Source of the DNA: UBA4722 sp041690995
GTDB taxonomy: Bacteria; Pseudomonadota; Gammaproteobacteria; DSM-16500
NCBI GenBank assembly: GCA_041690995.1
Contig: JBEPVM010000040.1
Location: 1-16,437 of the forward strand
Direction: 5' to 3'
Length of the DNA stretch: 16,437 bases
Of this stretch, positions 1 to 6,892 are shown piece after piece. Numbering within the stretch: the first letter of the stretch is position 1; every line of letters begins with the position of its first letter. The position numbers and the translations under genes are program-made. The notes below the pieces were generated by a model. It searched no databases and was not told the DNA's origin. It worked only from the letters and a program-made list of their open reading frames with translations.

Positions 1-240
1 TAAAAAATCAGTCTTGTATTTTTGAAGAGGAATGCACTCTCTACGCTGTCATTGCTGTATAGGTCACGTATTTCGCTGACAAAAACTGGCGGGGGGCAAA
101 TGCCTCTTTAACCCTGTAGAGTTGCTTACTCATCTGGCTAAAAAGAAAAAGCTGAGTACGATTACCCTGTGGGTTAGACGCGTTTTCTGAACCGCAATCT
201 ACCTATCTAAAGACTAAAATTTTTTTGGAAGTGGGAAGTT
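1..240. other. Non-coding stretch with possible RNA secondary structure, unassigned
   Basis: No convincing open reading frame lies here. Several complementary segments are visible: CTCTAC near 38-43 with GTAGAG near 115-120, ACTCA...GCT (about 128-140) with AGC...TGAGT (about 151-158), and GGTTAGA (about 172-178) with TCT-G-AACC (about 185-192). A run of seven T follows near 220. This could be a second structured RNA, or a leader or 3' region of something to the left of the window. I found none of the hallmark sequences of tmRNA, RNase P RNA, 4.5S RNA, 5S rRNA or a tRNA on either strand, so no family is named. Confidence 0.25.
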
Positions 241-271
241 ATAAAAACGACAAAGGCTTCCGAAGAAGCCT
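241..271 (-). terminator. Rho-independent terminator with UUCG tetraloop
   Basis: A 7-bp stem AGGCTTC/GAAGCCT closes a TTCG loop on the minus strand (271-254). It is followed by a T-rich tail, TTGTCGTTTTTAT. The tail is interrupted by a few G/C bases but ends in five T. It ends the small RNA candidate. Confidence 0.6.
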
Positions 272-375
272 ATTACTCAGCACCAAAGCAGATTGTCGTC
301 TCTACTTTGGGCTGGCTGTACTGGGCGGACCTTTGTACAGTCTCGAATGCCTGATGCTTTCGCAGAGCAGGTTAC
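243..375 (-). ncRNA. Putative small non-coding RNA, about 130 nt, four stem-loops
   Basis: Read on the minus strand from about 375, the transcript would fold into four consecutive hairpins. H1 (371-350) pairs CCTG with CAGG and contains TGC-GAAA-GCA with a GNRA tetraloop. H2 (340-316) pairs CTGTAC with GTACAG around a 13-nt loop. H3 (314-278) is a stem of 14 pairs with one bulge, CAGC plus CCAAAGTAGA against TCTGCTTTGG plus GCTG. H4 (271-254) is AGGCTTC-TTCG-GAAGCCT and serves as terminator. The T:G pair in H3 and the TTCG loop in H4 exist only on the minus strand; on the plus strand they become an A:C mismatch and CGAA, so the strand is well supported. There is no ORF or recognised RNA family. 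It may act as a trans-acting regulator or protein-binding RNA, but the function is unknown. Confidence 0.6.
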
Positions 376-381
376 AATATA

Positions 382-409
382 ATTATAAGCTTTTTTACTA
401 AAATTTCAA
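382..409 (-). promoter_or_regulatory. Sigma70-type promoter of the small RNA candidate
   Basis: On the minus strand a -35 box TTGAAA (409-404) is followed after 16 nt by a perfect -10 box TATAAT (387-382). The expected start is near 375. It lies just past the stop codon of the PemK-like gene, so it would drive only the small RNA. Confidence 0.65.
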
Positions 410-417
410 CACTTCTA

Positions 418-852
418 CTATAAATGGGTGCTAAGCTTCCCTAAATTTAATCCGTGTAGAACGCATTGATAAATAAGCTTCATTTGCTCTCTGCCCAGCC
501 TATTATGGTAATACTCTCTTAAGCCACTCGATCTCCGTTTCCCCAAAAGAACTAAATTAAGCCTATGAAATCCAACGGTATACAGCATATCGCCTTTGAC
601 CCAGCTATCCTCTATTTGAAAAATACCCAGCATAGGTAATGACTGTTTAGGGAGTTTATAATGATAAGGTTGAGGCAGATTTGGGGCAACCGTACTCAGA
701 GGAACTACAGTTACTAATTTATCCCTGCCCTGAATTGGTCCTGTAAGAACAATGACTGGTCTGCCGCTTTTTACCATTTCTGGCTTTACGAATCCTTGAG
801 AAAAGTCACAAAATAAAATCTGGCCTGGTTTTGGATGAATAGTAATAGCCAT
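418..852 (-). CDS. Solitary PemK/MazF-family protein
   Basis: This 144-residue protein resembles the PemK/MazF (CcdB-fold) group of ribosome-dependent or free mRNA endonuclease toxins. Visible family marks are PGQILFCDFSQGF (residues 9-21), KSGRPVIVL (28-36) and VVPLST (49-54). The subgroup with CDFSQGFVKPEM is, as far as I recall, usually annotated only as type II toxin PemK/MazF family. No antitoxin ORF is adjacent: typA ends 73 bp upstream and the small RNA lies downstream. It may therefore be an orphan toxin, a repurposed RNase, or be paired with a distant gene. The ATG at 852 has only a weak AGG about 12 nt upstream. It could be read through from typA or have its own promoter in the 73-bp gap, where an inverted repeat ATGTT-GTG-AACAT (897-909) could be an operator. 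Toxic activity is an inference. Confidence 0.75.
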   Translation of the reverse strand: MAITIHPKPGQILFCDFSQGFVKPEMVKSGRPVIVLTGPIQGRDKLVTVVPLSTVAPNLPQPYHYKLPKQSLPMLGIFQIEDSWVKGDMLYTVGFHRLNLVLLGKRRSSGLREYYHNRLGREQMKLIYQCVLHGLNLGKLSTHL

Positions 853-925
853 TTAATTTTGCGCCTTATCGAATCAATAAATTGTTATATTATCGTATGT
901 TGTGAACATGCCGATTTTTTCAAAT

Positions 926-2734
926 TTATTTACCCGACCGCTTGCGTTCATGTTCTTTCAGAAATTTCTTTCTCACACGAATAGATTTCGGTGTGATTTC
1001 AACGAGTTCATCGTCTTCAATAAATTCGAGCGCTTGTTCTAATGACATTAAAATCGGTGGAATTAAGAGAATATTTTCATCAGAACCTGATGCACGCATA
1101 TTCGTGAGTTGTTTTGCTTTAGTGACATTCACGACTAAATCATTATCGCGCGTATGCATACCAACGATCATGCCTTCATAGACTTCAGTTTGAGGGCTAA
1201 TTAACATGCGTCCACGTTCTTGTAAATTCCATAATGCGTAAGCAAGGGCAACACCTGCCTGATTAGAAATTAACACGCCATTTTGTCTATGGGGAATTTC
1301 ACCTTTGGCCGCAGGGTCATAGTGACTAAAGACATGGTGCATAATACCTGTGCCAGATGTCATGGTTAAAAAATCGGTGTGAAAGCCAATGAGTGCGCGT
1401 GAGGGAACAATAAAATCCAGACGCACGCGTCCTTTGTCATCTTGCATGATATGCTTGAGTTCGCCTTTGCGCGAACCCATTTGTTCCATGATGGCACCTT
1501 GGTGTGTTGTTTCAATATCAATCGTGAGGGATTCATACGGCTCATGCATTTCACCATCGACTATTTTAGTAATCACTTCGGGTCTCGAAACTGCAAGTTC
1601 AAAACCTTCACGACGCATGTTTTCGATTAAAATAGAAAGATGTAATTCACCACGGCCTGATACTTTGAATTTGTCAGGATCAGAGGTATCTTCAACACGT
1701 AATGCGACATTATGTAAAAGTTCTTTTTCTAACCGCTCACGAATTTTACGGCTTGTCACGAATTTTCCTTCAAGCCCCGCAAAAGGAGAGGTGTTGACTT
1801 GGAAAGTCATGCTGACAGTCGGTTCATCCACTGATAACGCGGGTAAGGCTTCAATGCAGGAGGGATCACACAAGGTGTCAGAAATTTTTAACCCATCAAT
1901 ACCGGTGATGGCGACAATATTACCTGCGGAAGCCACAGGCACTTCAGAGCGATCAAGCCCTAAATATTCGAGCACTTGTAAGATACGGCCTTGGCGTGTT
2001 TTGTGTTCGCGGTCAATGATTGTCACTGGCATATTGGTTTGGACTTGTCCGCGTCGAATACGCCCAACTCCAATCATCCCGACATAACTTGAATAATCAA
2101 GGGTACTGATTTGCATTTGAAAAGGGCCATCTAAATCCACAGGGGGTGGCGGTACATTTTTAACGATTGTTTCAAATAACAAATCCATATTATCAGCTTT
2201 TTGTTCGGGGTCCATGACGGCATACCCCAGCAAGGCAGAGGTATAAATAATGGGAAAATCTAATTGTTTGTCAGTGGCGCCGAGATTATCGAACAAATCA
2301 AAAACTTGATCAATGACCCAATGAGGACGCGCGCCTGGGCGGTCAATTTTATTGATCACCACAATAGGGTTTAAACCTTGTGCGAATGCCTTTTGTGTGA
2401 CAAAACGGGTTTGAGGCATAGGGCCATCAACGGCATCCACGAGTAGTAAGACGGAATCTACCATTGATAAAATACGTTCAACTTCGCCGCCAAAATCCGC
2501 ATGCCCAGGGGTATCCACAATATTAATGCGATAATCCTGCCAAACGAGAGCAGTGTTTTTCGCTAAAATAGTGATGCCTCTCTCTCGTTCGAGATCGTTA
2601 CTGTCCATAACGCGTTCAGTGGTATTTGTTTTTTTAGTTAAGCTGGATGTTTGCTGTAACAATTTGTCAACCAGGGTCGTTTTACCATGATCAACGTGCG
2701 CGATGATTGCTATATTACGTAATTGTTCTGACAC
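926..2734 (-). CDS. typA: Ribosome-associated translational GTPase TypA/BipA
   Basis: TypA (BipA) is an EF-G-like GTPase that binds the 70S ribosome and helps 50S assembly and stress or cold adaptation. At 602 residues it is full length. The GTPase motifs are intact: G1 AHVDHGKT (12-19), the switch I region RERGITI (50-56), DTPGHADF (74-81) and NKID (128-131). The remaining EF-G-type domains and the BipA-specific C-terminal domain follow, ending in a basic tail. The start is a GTG at 2734 with AGGT about 9 nt upstream. It follows infA by 42 bp on the same strand and is probably cotranscribed with it, placing two translation factors together. Nothing is truncated. The identification rests on near-continuous similarity to known BipA sequences. 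Confidence 0.97.
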   Translation of the reverse strand: MSEQLRNIAIIAHVDHGKTTLVDKLLQQTSSLTKKTNTTERVMDSNDLERERGITILAKNTALVWQDYRINIVDTPGHADFGGEVERILSMVDSVLLLVDAVDGPMPQTRFVTQKAFAQGLNPIVVINKIDRPGARPHWVIDQVFDLFDNLGATDKQLDFPIIYTSALLGYAVMDPEQKADNMDLLFETIVKNVPPPPVDLDGPFQMQISTLDYSSYVGMIGVGRIRRGQVQTNMPVTIIDREHKTRQGRILQVLEYLGLDRSEVPVASAGNIVAITGIDGLKISDTLCDPSCIEALPALSVDEPTVSMTFQVNTSPFAGLEGKFVTSRKIRERLEKELLHNVALRVEDTSDPDKFKVSGRGELHLSILIENMRREGFELAVSRPEVITKIVDGEMHEPYESLTIDIETTHQGAIMEQMGSRKGELKHIMQDDKGRVRLDFIVPSRALIGFHTDFLTMTSGTGIMHHVFSHYDPAAKGEIPHRQNGVLISNQAGVALAYALWNLQERGRMLISPQTEVYEGMIVGMHTRDNDLVVNVTKAKQLTNMRASGSDENILLIPPILMSLEQALEFIEDDELVEITPKSIRVRKKFLKEHERKRSGK

Positions 2735-2776
2735 TGTGAGTTACCTGTTTAGTGGGTTGTTAAAAAGCTGATAGGC

Positions 2777-3061
2777 TTATTCGGATTTCATATCGTTATT
2801 ATTAGTTTCTTTTTCTTTTTCTTTATTAGGAGAAGATTTTCCATCACGGCTACGGAAGGAAATACGTCCTTTGGTTAAATCATAAGGGGTCAATTGTACA
2901 GTCACTTTATCGCCTTTTAAGATGCGGATATAGTTTTTACGCATTTTACCTGAGATATGTGCTATGACGGTATGGCCTTTTTCAAGCTCTACTCTAAACA
3001 TAGTGTTGGGTAGCGTGTCTGTGACAGTGCCTTCCATTTCAATTTGATCTTCTTTTGCCAT
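2777..3061 (-). CDS. infA: Translation initiation factor IF-1 with C-terminal extension
   Basis: IF-1 is a single OB-fold protein that binds the ribosomal A site on the 30S subunit during initiation. The first 72 residues from MAKEDQIEMEG to FRSRD match gammaproteobacterial IF-1 almost throughout, including the SGKMRKNYIRIL and GDKVTVQLTPYDL segments. The reading frame is open from 3085, but I choose the ATG at 3061: it gives the canonical N-terminus and has TTAGGAAA about 6 nt upstream. IF-1 normally ends near residue 72. This one continues for about 22 hydrophilic, charged residues (KSSPNKEKEKETNNND and on), giving 94 residues. The tail is low-complexity and its role is unknown. It leads the probable infA-typA transcript. 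Confidence 0.95.
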   Translation of the reverse strand: MAKEDQIEMEGTVTDTLPNTMFRVELEKGHTVIAHISGKMRKNYIRILKGDKVTVQLTPYDLTKGRISFRSRDGKSSPNKEKEKETNNNDMKSE

Positions 3062-3102
3062 CGTTTTCCTAAGTAGTTTATTCATTTAATAATGATGCGT
3101 AA

Positions 3103-3131
3103 ATAATGCCTTAAACTAACACCAGAAGCAA
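3103..3131 (-). promoter_or_regulatory. Probable promoter of infA-typA
   Basis: Minus strand TTGCTT (3131-3126), 17-nt spacer, CATTAT (3108-3103), about 40 bp before the infA start. Both boxes differ from consensus at two or fewer key positions. A further TATAAT (3158-3153) lies beside the 12-bp repeat hairpin, but without a good -35. Confidence 0.4.
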
Positions 3132-3162
3132 ATTAAATTACTGAATTAATATATTATAGGGC

Positions 3163-3219
3163 ATGAGCCGATTATACTGACTAATCGGCTCATCAATAGG
3201 GTTGATTATGAGCCGATTA
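3163..3219. repeat. Three alternating copies of a 12-bp inverted repeat
   Basis: ATGAGCCGATTA occurs at 3163-3174, its exact reverse complement at 3182-3193, and the direct form again at 3208-3219. The middle copy can pair with either outer copy (loops of 7 nt and 14 nt), making two mutually exclusive perfect 12-bp hairpins. It lies between the end of the Tim44-domain gene and the infA promoter. Only the plus-strand version of the second hairpin has a T-run (five T at 3223-3227), and no plus-strand gene reads in here. A transcription terminator for the minus strand is therefore not obvious. An operator or a dispersed repeat is possible. Confidence 0.8.
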
Positions 3220-3226
3220 GAGATTT

Positions 3227-4033
3227 TTAAACTTGCTGAATCCCTGCGATCACCCAATCTTGTGTATTTTCTTGGGTCGTCAAATGCCAAATTTCTTTGA
3301 TAGCTGTTGGGGCACTTGCGGCATCTTCGCGTACCAGACCTGAAAAAAGTACACTGGCAATCACTGTGTTCGCTTCTGTCACAATATCTTGTAATTCGGC
3401 GTTGATGCTAATGACTTCTGTTTGATTGGGTGCATCGCCACGTTCTTGGAGTTGCATTTGAACTTCTGCAAATACTTCGGGTGTTGTGAATTCCTGTATA
3501 TCGCGGATATTTTTGTTGTCATAATCAGCTTGTAGGCGAATAAAGACAGTTTTAGCGCGTCGCAAAAATGCAGCTTCGTCAAATCCCGCCGGGTATTGCC
3601 GCGAGGGTTTCGCAACATATTCACCACTGCTCGAATCAAAAGCTGCTTGATAGTGAAATGTGTCGCGGGTGCGAGCAGGGGGGTGGCTGGCGGGTTGTTG
3701 TAGTTTGCTGATAAAACGCCAGACGAAGAACGCGATGCCGCCGAGTAGTAGCCATGAGAGTATGCCAGAACCAAAGCCGTGTCCCATAAAGAGTGAGGTG
3801 AGCAAGCTACCTGCAGCGAACCCTGCTAAAGGCCCTAACCATCGATTAGTAGTTGATCCTGGGGCTGCCTGGAAAGTGCGCCCCACACTTCCTGCGTTAA
3901 AAGAAGTGTGTGGTTGGGATAAACGGTTCATTCCAAAACTGCGGCCGCCGCCAAAACGCGCTGCATCTGCATCGGCCATAAAATAACCCACGGTGATTAA
4001 TATAATGAATAGACAGAAAAATAATTTACGCAT
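3227..4033 (-). CDS. Tim44-like domain protein, exported or membrane anchored
   Basis: This 268-residue protein has a signal-like N-terminus (basic MRK, hydrophobic 4-19, ADADA about 20-24), then the glycine-rich RFGGGRSFG (26-34) seen in bacterial Tim44-domain proteins. A weakly hydrophobic stretch (66-85) and a clear membrane helix SWLLLGGIAFFVWRF (93-107) follow. After a proline-rich linker, residues about 150-268 form a Tim44-like (NTF2-type fold) domain, with FLRRAKTVFIRLQADYDNKNIRDIQEFTTPEVF typical of the family. Bacterial members are poorly understood; they sit at the inner membrane and a role in membrane protein or respiratory complex handling has been suggested. The ATG at 4033 has GAGGAAA at good spacing. 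It lies 82 bp downstream of cpdA. Confidence 0.85.
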   Translation of the reverse strand: MRKLFFCLFIILITVGYFMADADAARFGGGRSFGMNRLSQPHTSFNAGSVGRTFQAAPGSTTNRWLGPLAGFAAGSLLTSLFMGHGFGSGILSWLLLGGIAFFVWRFISKLQQPASHPPARTRDTFHYQAAFDSSSGEYVAKPSRQYPAGFDEAAFLRRAKTVFIRLQADYDNKNIRDIQEFTTPEVFAEVQMQLQERGDAPNQTEVISINAELQDIVTEANTVIASVLFSGLVREDAASAPTAIKEIWHLTTQENTQDWVIAGIQQV

Positions 4034-4080
4034 GGCGCTTTCCTCGTCTTTATTAAACTAAAATGAATAAGAAGATTACA

Positions 4081-4103
4081 GAAAATAGCTTGAAATAACA
4101 AGC
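4081..4103 (-). terminator. Weak terminator-like hairpin after cpdA
   Basis: On the minus strand GCTTG (4103-4099), a 6-nt loop and CAAGC (4092-4088) are followed by TATTTTC. The stem is only 5 bp plus a wobble pair, so termination is possible but may be partial. Confidence 0.3.
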
Positions 4104-4115
4104 CTAAACCCTAAA

Positions 4116-4913
4116 TTAATACCCTTTTGCCTTCTCATCAAACACCCCAATATAATGAGCAGCATGACAAATATCTGTTTTGAGATCGCCATTGGCGTAT
4201 AAATCAATCCAACGATACGCGGGAGGTAATTCTTCCAACGCAAAATCAAGGGAGTTTCTTTTAAACTGAATGCAGGTAGAAGGCGTTGAATAATAGGGGA
4301 TGCCATTCTTTTCGCCTGCGTGTGCTTGATGGACATGTCCAAACAGAATGGTATGGACATGAGGATAACATGCAAGTGTTTCCCATAATTTAGCGGAATT
4401 GGTTAAACCAATTTTATCGAGCCAGGTTGCTCCAACAGGAATAGGCTGGTGATGAAAAACGATAATAGCATGATGATGAGGATACATTTTTAAGCAATCT
4501 TCTAAAAAATTAAATTGGGTATCATCCAAATAACCTTCTACGGCATTGGGTTTTTGTGAGTTTAATAAAATAAATTGCCATGAGCCTAAAATAATTTGTT
4601 TGAGAGGAGAAATATTTTTAGAAGGTAAAACACGTGTCATTAATGAGATATCATCATGATTGCCTGGTATATAGTGAATAGGCGTTGAAAAAGAACTGAA
4701 CGCGTCTTTAACAACTTGATAAGCCAATTCGCTATGGTCTTGGGCCAAATCGCCTGTTAATAAAATAAGATCGGGCGGCGTGCGGTCTTTTTTTAATAAA
4801 TCCAATGTCGCAGAAAAACTTTGATACGTGTTAACCCCTAGCAACGTTTTTTCTGGATCGGCGTAAAGATGTAAATCAGAAAACTGCACTACTCTAAATT
4901 TTTTATTTGTCAT
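4116..4913 (-). CDS. cpdA: 3',5'-cyclic-AMP phosphodiesterase, calcineurin-like
   Basis: This is a class III cyclic nucleotide phosphodiesterase of the metallophosphoesterase superfamily that hydrolyses cAMP to AMP in the cytoplasm. At 265 residues it is close to E. coli CpdA. The dinuclear-metal motifs are complete: SDLH (12-15), GDL (54-56), GNHDD (84-88), FHH (153-155) and GHVH (192-195). The segment PEKTLLGVNTYQSF after the first motif is typical of CpdA rather than of other calcineurin-like enzymes. The start is an ATG at 4913 with AAGG 7 nt upstream. It follows ribBA on the same strand with a 65-bp gap, so it may be transcribed partly by read-through. Substrate specificity is inferred from family resemblance. 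Confidence 0.88.
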   Translation of the reverse strand: MTNKKFRVVQFSDLHLYADPEKTLLGVNTYQSFSATLDLLKKDRTPPDLILLTGDLAQDHSELAYQVVKDAFSSFSTPIHYIPGNHDDISLMTRVLPSKNISPLKQIILGSWQFILLNSQKPNAVEGYLDDTQFNFLEDCLKMYPHHHAIIVFHHQPIPVGATWLDKIGLTNSAKLWETLACYPHVHTILFGHVHQAHAGEKNGIPYYSTPSTCIQFKRNSLDFALEELPPAYRWIDLYANGDLKTDICHAAHYIGVFDEKAKGY

Positions 4914-4978
4914 CCTATGACCTTATTTGGCTAATTGAATGCTTTGTATTCTAGTCGTATTCATAAAAAAATACAGTA

Positions 4979-6181
4979 TTATATAGCTCTATGTAATTTA
5001 TCTTTTTTTGTTTTTAAATAGGCTTGATTATGCGCCGTATGAAACATGGGGATAGGTGTTAATTCTATGTTGCCAATACCATATTTTTTCAAGTCATTTA
5101 CTTTAGCAGGGTTATTCGTCAGTAATTGAATAGAATTTATTTGTCGATTTCTTAAGATATTGGCAGCAATATAATATTTCCTGGCATCAATAGGTAACCC
5201 GAGTTTTTCATTGGCTTCTATCGTATCTAAGCCATTTTCTTGCAGCGCGTAGGCTTTAATTTTATTAAATAGCCCAATACCGCGTCCTTCTTGATTTAAA
5301 TAAATTAAAATACCGCCTTCTTCGTTTATACGTTTTAATGAATAATGTAACTGATGATGGCAGTCACAGCGCAGGGAGCCTAACAAATCACCGGTGAGAC
5401 ATGCCGAATGAATACGGACTAAGGGTTTTTCTGGATTTTTAGGTGTCTTTTCAAGTATGACATGTTCAATGGCGGTAAATTTTTCTTTTATAACCGTCAT
5501 TTTGAAAAAACCATAATTCTCAAGAGGTAATTCAGTCGAGACTTCATCGGCGATGATATTTTCATGGGCGAGTCGATAAGCAATAATATCGTCTATAGCG
5601 AGCATGGTAATTTGATTTTTTTTGGCAAACGCAGTGAGTTGATCGCCTTGTGTCATAGTGCCATCGGGGTTCATGACTTCACACAATACCGCAGCAGGCT
5701 TAAATCCCGCGAGTTTGATGAGATCAATTGAGCCTTCTGTGTGTCCTGCGCGTTCTAATACGCCGCCTGCTTTAGCATATAAGGGAAAAATATGGCCTGG
5801 TTTTACGAGATCATCGGCTTTGGCATCAGGACGAATCACTGTTTGTACGGTTCTCACGCGATCTCTTGCTGAAACACCTGTCGTAATACCTTCTTTAGCA
5901 TCAATGGATACGGCAAAAGGCGTGCTGCGTAAGCTGGTATTATCTTGAGGTGCAATCATAAAAGGTAGATTCAATTTTTTTAGATCATCTTCAAATAGAG
6001 ACAAGCAAACAATGCCACTGCTGTGACGAATAATAAAATTCATAGACTCAGCTGTGATAGTTTCAGCAGGCATAATTAAATCGCCTTCATTTTCACGATC
6101 AGGATGGTCGGTTAAAATAATCATTTTGCCTTGACGTAGGTCGTGTATAGCTGTTTCTACGCGTTTGATATAAGATTGCAT
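4979..6181 (-). CDS. ribBA: Bifunctional DHBP synthase / GTP cyclohydrolase II
   Basis: The enzyme feeds both arms of riboflavin synthesis. The N-terminal domain converts ribulose 5-phosphate to 3,4-dihydroxy-2-butanone 4-phosphate; the C-terminal domain opens GTP. Residues 1-200 carry DRENEGD (28-34), RAGHTEGSIDL (144-154) and CEVMNPDG (167-174) of RibB. Residues 205-400 carry the zinc ligands C261, C272 and C274 (CLTGDLLGSLRCDC), the QEGRGIGL loop (297-304), D332 and R334, and LLTNNP (353-358) of RibA. The catalytic set therefore looks complete in both halves, unlike RibBA proteins with a dead RibA domain. The ATG at 6181 has CGGAG 7 nt upstream and lies inside the end of ribE (25-bp overlap), implying translational coupling. 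It is controlled through the FMN riboswitch upstream of ribE. Confidence 0.96.
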   Translation of the reverse strand: MQSYIKRVETAIHDLRQGKMIILTDHPDRENEGDLIMPAETITAESMNFIIRHSSGIVCLSLFEDDLKKLNLPFMIAPQDNTSLRSTPFAVSIDAKEGITTGVSARDRVRTVQTVIRPDAKADDLVKPGHIFPLYAKAGGVLERAGHTEGSIDLIKLAGFKPAAVLCEVMNPDGTMTQGDQLTAFAKKNQITMLAIDDIIAYRLAHENIIADEVSTELPLENYGFFKMTVIKEKFTAIEHVILEKTPKNPEKPLVRIHSACLTGDLLGSLRCDCHHQLHYSLKRINEEGGILIYLNQEGRGIGLFNKIKAYALQENGLDTIEANEKLGLPIDARKYYIAANILRNRQINSIQLLTNNPAKVNDLKKYGIGNIELTPIPMFHTAHNQAYLKTKKDKLHRAI

Positions 6182-6774
6182 TTGGAAGCTCCGAGTAGTT
6201 TTTCAATATATTTACTTAAAATATCGACTTCGAGATTGATTTTGCTGCCTTGACGGTAATGTTTCACAATCGTGTTTTCTTGGGTATGTGGAATAAATGT
6301 CACTCTCAACCAGTCATCTGCAGCGTCTATGACGGTAATGCTCATCCCATCAAGGGTGATATACCCTTTAGTGACAATATATTTTCCTAAGGCTTTTGGG
6401 ATACTGATTTTAACGAGTAGAGCAGTTTTGCCATCGGGTTGTATATCACGAATTTCCCCCATAGCATCGACATGCCCTTGCACATAATGGCCGCCTAATC
6501 GGGTAGCGAGTGTGATGGATCTTTCTAAATTGACGAGGCTATTTTCTGTTAATTCGCCTAGATTAGTGAGGCGTAGTGTCTCAGGTACAGCCGTCACGTG
6601 AAAGGTATCGTTCTCAAAATAAGTCACTGTGAGGCAAACGCCATTCACTGCGATGCTTTCGCCTATTTCTAAATTATTAAAAATAGGAGGGGCTTGAATA
6701 ATAAAATCAATAGAATCTATTTTATGGTGGATTTTTTTGATAATGCCAATTGCACTGACAATGCCGCTAAACAT
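6157..6774 (-). CDS. ribE: Riboflavin synthase, alpha subunit
   Basis: It dismutates two 6,7-dimethyl-8-ribityllumazine molecules to riboflavin, the last step of the pathway (the gene is called ribC in E. coli and ribE in many annotations). The protein is two tandem lumazine-binding barrels. The N-terminal MFSGIVS is followed by GESIAVNGVCLTV in barrel one, ARLGGHYVQGHVD at the junction, and KGYITLDGMSITV in barrel two. I choose the ATG at 6774, which gives the conserved MFSGIV start and has AGGGTG 8 nt upstream. The frame extends to a GTG at 6783, but that codon overlaps the Shine-Dalgarno and gives non-family residues. First gene of a two-gene operon with ribBA; ribD and ribH are not in this window. 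Confidence 0.96.
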   Translation of the reverse strand: MFSGIVSAIGIIKKIHHKIDSIDFIIQAPPIFNNLEIGESIAVNGVCLTVTYFENDTFHVTAVPETLRLTNLGELTENSLVNLERSITLATRLGGHYVQGHVDAMGEIRDIQPDGKTALLVKISIPKALGKYIVTKGYITLDGMSITVIDAADDWLRVTFIPHTQENTIVKHYRQGSKINLEVDILSKYIEKLLGASKCNLISNA

Positions 6775-6784
6775 AATTAACACA

Positions 6785-6822
6785 CCCTGATAATAGTAAA
6801 AGATAAATAACTGCTTCAGGGC
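6785..6822 (-). promoter_or_regulatory. Riboswitch expression platform: Shine-Dalgarno sequestor
   Basis: On the minus strand GCCCTGAAG (6822-6814) contains CCCTGA, which pairs perfectly with TCAGGG (6790-6785), the ribosome binding site of ribE. The same GCCCTGAAG is the exact complement of CTTCAGGGC (7043-7035), the 5' side of riboswitch helix P1. Without FMN the distant pairing would free the binding site. With FMN bound, P1 forms and the 9-mer is free to mask it. The mechanism is inferred from complementarity. Confidence 0.7.
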
Positions 6823-6834
6823 ATTAATTCTTAC

Positions 6835-6886
6835 GTAAACAGCATTCGTATAAAAATTTCATACGAGAAATAGCATACTGATTTAC
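6835..6886 (-). promoter_or_regulatory. Long hairpin between aptamer and sequestor
   Basis: On the minus strand GTAAA plus CAGTAT pairs with ATGCTG plus TTTAC, with one bulge and one wobble. Inside it TCGTAT pairs with ATACGA across an asymmetric internal loop of 8 nt. No T-run follows, so this is not a terminator. It probably acts as a rigid spacer that brings the 9-mer close to P1. Confidence 0.5.
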
Positions 6887-6892
6887 CTGCCT

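Noticed and set aside
1..417. A known housekeeping RNA (tRNA, tmRNA, RNase P RNA, 4.5S, 6S, 5S) in the ORF-free start of the window
   Set aside because: None of the hallmark segments was found on either strand: no T-loop GGTTCRA with acceptor stem, no tmRNA tag, no P RNA core, no SRP GGAAGG loop. Only generic hairpins are visible.
897..909. Inverted repeat ATGTT-GTG-AACAT as a typA terminator
   Set aside because: The stem is short and no T-run follows on the minus strand; an operator is more likely, and even that is weak.
1389..2087. A 232-residue plus-strand reading frame
   Set aside because: It is antisense to typA, whose minus-strand product matches BipA throughout; the plus-strand protein resembles nothing.
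3163..3219. A short CRISPR-like array
   Set aside because: Only three copies of 12 bp in alternating orientation with unequal spacers; no cas genes.
3660..3986. A 108-residue plus-strand reading frame
   Set aside because: Antisense to the Tim44-domain gene, with low-complexity Pro/Ala content caused by the glycine-rich opposite strand.
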